A stretch of DNA of 43,535 nt from Lachnospiraceae bacterium (lineage in GTDB: Bacteria > Bacillota > Clostridia > Lachnospirales > Lachnospiraceae): positions 1 to 43,535 of the forward strand of contig CAAEMZ010000021.1 in assembly GCA_900757195.1 (NCBI GenBank), read 5' to 3'. The translations under genes were made by a program, and so were the position numbers. Shown here in pieces: positions 41,431 through 43,535 of the stretch (position 1 is the stretch's first letter; the number at the start of each line of letters is the position of its first letter). The notes under the pieces are model-generated. The model searched no databases. It had not been told where the DNA came from and worked only from the letters and a program-made list of their open reading frames with translations.

Positions 41431-43203
41431 TTCTGAATCACACACAGAGGTCGAATTGTCCTCTATGTAACCGGCTGTCCGGAAGAAGCCGGTGTAATCT
41501 TCTCCGGAACAGCCCTTGATAAAGATGTGGCAGTAACGCTCGTCATCCTTATCCACAATATAAATTCTTTCTACAATAGTCTGGATCAATGTGACCAGAA
41601 CCTCCGGCTGCGCATCTTTTGCATATTCTGCAAAGGAGAGTAGCCTTTCTTTTGTCATTTCCAAGTCACGGATGGCAATCATATTATTCTTTCTGCCTTC
41701 ATCCAGTTTGGACAACTGCCGTTCCGTTTCTCTCAGTTCTTCAGCCAGATTCTGCAAATCCTCTTGGATAAATTGCTTGATACTGCCGTCTGCTTCACGC
41801 AGATTTCTTGTCTGCGCTGTAATATCCGCTTTCAGCTTGTCACGTTTTCTTTTAATGAGATTATGTTCCTGTACCGTCTGTGACTGTTCCAATACCTCCT
41901 CGATTTTAATTTCCAAAATGCTTTTGAAACACTCGCTGTTTTCATCCGACAGGTCGGATAACTGCTGTACCACAAATTCATCCAGAAGAACGCCATCAAC
42001 TGCTTTGAAATTACATTCCTTTTTGCGATAACCGGGACAAACATATTTGAATCGAGGCTTTCCGGTCGTCCAACGGTCGGACTCAGAAACTACACTCAGT
42101 CGTCTGCCGCAGTGAGGGCAATGCACCAGTCCCGCCAACAGAGCGTTGGTCTTTCTATGCGGTCGGTTGTATTTCTCTGCAATAGCGTCCAGTAGTTCCT
42201 GCACCTCAATCCATTGTTCACTTGAGATAAATCCTTCATGCCTGCCGACTGCAATAATCCACTCGCTGATAGGCTTACTTTCAATGGTCTGGACATATTT
42301 CGGAGAGATAAATGTGCTGTCGCTGCCTTCATACTTTTCCTGATCGGTTTTATTGTAAGCCGACAATCCGTGAGTTCCGTCAAACTCTGTCATATCTCCA
42401 AACACATTGCCGTCATGGTCGATGAAATAATCATAGCTGCGTTTATCAGCAGTACAATAGATAGGATTTCTCAAAACAAGTCTTGTGGTGGATGCATTGA
42501 ATTCTGCACCAGAAGGAGTGTGGAATCCTTCCTCGTTCATCTGCTTTGCAGTGGACTGGATACTGCGAGTGGTTCTGAATATCTCATACAAACGCTGAAC
42601 CATGCTTTTTTCTTCCGGCAAACTTTCTAAGTAGCTGTATGCTGATTTGCCCTTTCCGCTTCCGGTTGTTACACGACGGACAGTAAATCCCATCGGTGTG
42701 TTGCCACCGAGCCATCGACCATCCTTCGCAAGTTCCATCATATTATCCACGATTCGCTCCGTCAGCGTATCTCTTTCAAATTCCGCAATGACTGCGAATA
42801 TCTGAATAAAGATTTTGTATAGTCCGCTGGCAGTATTGATACCGTTAGAGCAAATCAGAAGATTCACATGGTACATTTCCAGAAAATCCATAAGGCGGAT
42901 TAAATCGGCTGTTTTTCTGCCGACACGATCCAGCTTGTAGCATACGATTGCTTTGATTTTGCCGTCCTGTACATCGTGAAGCATTCTCTGAAAATCCGGT
43001 CTGTCTGAAAAATATCCGCTGAGTCCTTTATCTTCATATTGTAGGAATTCATAATCCTCATCCAGTCCCAATTCTTTTTTAGCATAATCCGCACATTGTT
43101 TGAACTGAACGCCGATACTGTCACCCTTATTGGTGATACGGGATTTACGGGCGTATATCGCAACGCCACGATTGTCTTTTTCAATTCTTCTCTGTTTCTT
43201 CAT
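41221..43203 (-). CDS. Large serine recombinase with a host-derived C-terminal tail
   Basis: A 660-aa serine integrase-type recombinase. The resolvase domain has VAIYARKS with catalytic Ser21, then IKAIVCYKLDRVGRK and AEFERDTLTERI. A recombinase domain follows, then a zinc ribbon (LVHCPHCGRRLS...YVCPGYRKKEC), a long coiled coil near 440-540 and a closing segment YCHIFIKGCSGEDYTGFF. From about residue 593 the frame enters the IS200 tnpA remnant in another frame, adding about 67 residues unlikely to belong to the family. The ATG at 43203 follows GAGGTGA. It probably mobilises the element extending to the right. Confidence 0.92.
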   Translation of the reverse strand: MKKQRRIEKDNRGVAIYARKSRITNKGDSIGVQFKQCADYAKKELGLDEDYEFLQYEDKGLSGYFSDRPDFQRMLHDVQDGKIKAIVCYKLDRVGRKTADLIRLMDFLEMYHVNLLICSNGINTASGLYKIFIQIFAVIAEFERDTLTERIVDNMMELAKDGRWLGGNTPMGFTVRRVTTGSGKGKSAYSYLESLPEEKSMVQRLYEIFRTTRSIQSTAKQMNEEGFHTPSGAEFNASTTRLVLRNPIYCTADKRSYDYFIDHDGNVFGDMTEFDGTHGLSAYNKTDQEKYEGSDSTFISPKYVQTIESKPISEWIIAVGRHEGFISSEQWIEVQELLDAIAEKYNRPHRKTNALLAGLVHCPHCGRRLSVVSESDRWTTGKPRFKYVCPGYRKKECNFKAVDGVLLDEFVVQQLSDLSDENSECFKSILEIKIEEVLEQSQTVQEHNLIKRKRDKLKADITAQTRNLREADGSIKQFIQEDLQNLAEELRETERQLSKLDEGRKNNMIAIRDLEMTKERLLSFAEYAKDAQPEVLVTLIQTIVERIYIVDKDDERYCHIFIKGCSGEDYTGFFRTAGYIEDNSTSVCDSEQCCICPKISQKSFLSGEARRYKRYYKNIVPVEGCRDNRGRNMPGSYTLIAKYPAKNERFEFYGISKRKK

Positions 43204-43224
43204 GGCAAGTCACCTCCGCTCATA

Positions 43225-43407
43225 TCATACCGCCATCCCGGTTATTCTATCAAGTTTGTGGCCAGTGCTACGAATCCATTCCAGAAACACATACAAAGTT
43301 TCTGCGTCAAAACTTCTGATTTCCTGTGCGACAAAATCTGCTCGTTTCTGTTGAAAGGCTTCCATTGTTTCTTTGAATTTTTGTCCTCTGTGAATTACTG
43401 CGATCAA
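43225..43407 (-). CDS. Small hypothetical protein upstream of the recombinase
   Basis: A 60-aa frame starting with TTG at 43407 behind a strong GGAGGAAA ribosome binding site, ending 21 bases before the recombinase start. The predicted protein is soluble and charged, with KFKETMEAFQQKRADFVAQE helix-like sequence and EWIRSTGHKLD near the end. No family was recognised. Its position suggests co-transcription with the recombinase and perhaps a regulatory or directionality role (inference). Confidence 0.6.
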   Translation of the reverse strand: MIAVIHRGQKFKETMEAFQQKRADFVAQEIRSFDAETLYVFLEWIRSTGHKLDRITGMAV

Positions 43408-43443
43408 ATAGTTTCCTCCGTTTCTGTCTGTGGTTTCGACCTC

Positions 43444-43458
43444 GGACCAACTTGGTCC
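43444..43458. promoter_or_regulatory. Perfect palindrome upstream of the recombinase operon
   Basis: GGACCAA-C-TTGGTCC, 36 bases upstream of the small gene's start codon, a suitable position for an operator. No matching regulator gene is in the window. Confidence 0.5.
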
Positions 43459-43459
43459 A

Positions 43460-43530
43460 AAGTCAGATAATGAAAAAAGCTGCTACACAGATGCAACAAT
43501 AACAGACACAAAAGATTCTGTATCTGACTT
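43460..43530. repeat. 10-bp inverted repeat at the right window edge
   Basis: AAGTCAGATA (43460-43469) and TATCTGACTT (43521-43530) are exact inverted copies 51 bases apart, flanking AT-rich sequence upstream of the recombinase genes. Possible recombination-accessory or operator sites. Confidence 0.4.
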
Positions 43531-43535
43531 GATGC

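Noticed and set aside
1..43535. tRNA or rRNA genes
   Set aside because: No tRNA-like cloverleaf with CCA end or rRNA sequence was recognised on reading either strand; a dedicated scan was not possible.

Overview
The window looks like chromosomal DNA from a spore-forming, anaerobic, low-to-mid GC Clostridia, most probably a Lachnospiraceae member (genus not resolved). The grounds are the spore genes cotJABC and spmAB, the oxygen-sensitive ribonucleotide reductase pair nrdDG, a B12-dependent methionine synthase split from its activation domain, a meso-DAP type murE beside dapF, AGGAGG ribosome binding sites, and a B. subtilis yaaO-holB-yaaT-yabB-rsmI-like gene order.

Layout. 1-1.8 kb: 3' part of prfC (RF3) and a DUF3842 gene. 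1.9-3.8 kb: an alpha/beta hydrolase divergent from a LysR regulator. 3.9-8.6 kb (minus): a family-3 amino-acid-type ABC transporter followed without a break by deoC-cdd-deoB. 8.7-10.0 kb: aspartate kinase. 10.2-12.3 kb (plus): a diacylglycerol-kinase-like lipid kinase, then cotJABC. 12.4-20.7 kb (minus): spmAB, rsmI, a tRNA1(Val) methyltransferase, ricT, holB, a guanylate-kinase-like gene, a PLP decarboxylase and a COG2509-type FAD protein.

20.9-28.8 kb (minus) is the accessory region of greatest interest. It is a compact class II lanthipeptide locus: two tandem LytTR response regulators (about 70% identical), an AgrC-like GHKL histidine kinase, a 50-residue precursor peptide at 24625-24777, a 961-aa LanM synthetase, and a sigma factor plus a small HTH protein resembling Tn916 Orf7/Orf8. 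No LanT exporter/protease and no AgrB/AgrD are present in the locus, and the leader has no double-glycine site just before the core. A sensor, a modified peptide and a sigma factor without dedicated export suggest a signalling or self-inducing peptide system rather than a standard bacteriocin operon; this is inference. An Rpn/PD-(D/E)XK nuclease gene lies upstream.

29.1-31.9 kb (plus): an ArsR-like regulator with an ABC-2-type exporter. 32.1-35.2 kb (minus): dut, nrdG and nrdD, with candidate NrdR boxes upstream. 35.3-38.4 kb (minus): metH and its separate activation protein. 38.6-40.9 kb (plus): dapF and murE. 41.0-43.5 kb: an IS200/IS605 tnpA remnant, missing its 5' end and frameshifted, abutting a large serine recombinase gene. 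The recombinase frame runs into the remnant, so this looks like the left edge of an integrated mobile element that extends beyond the window.
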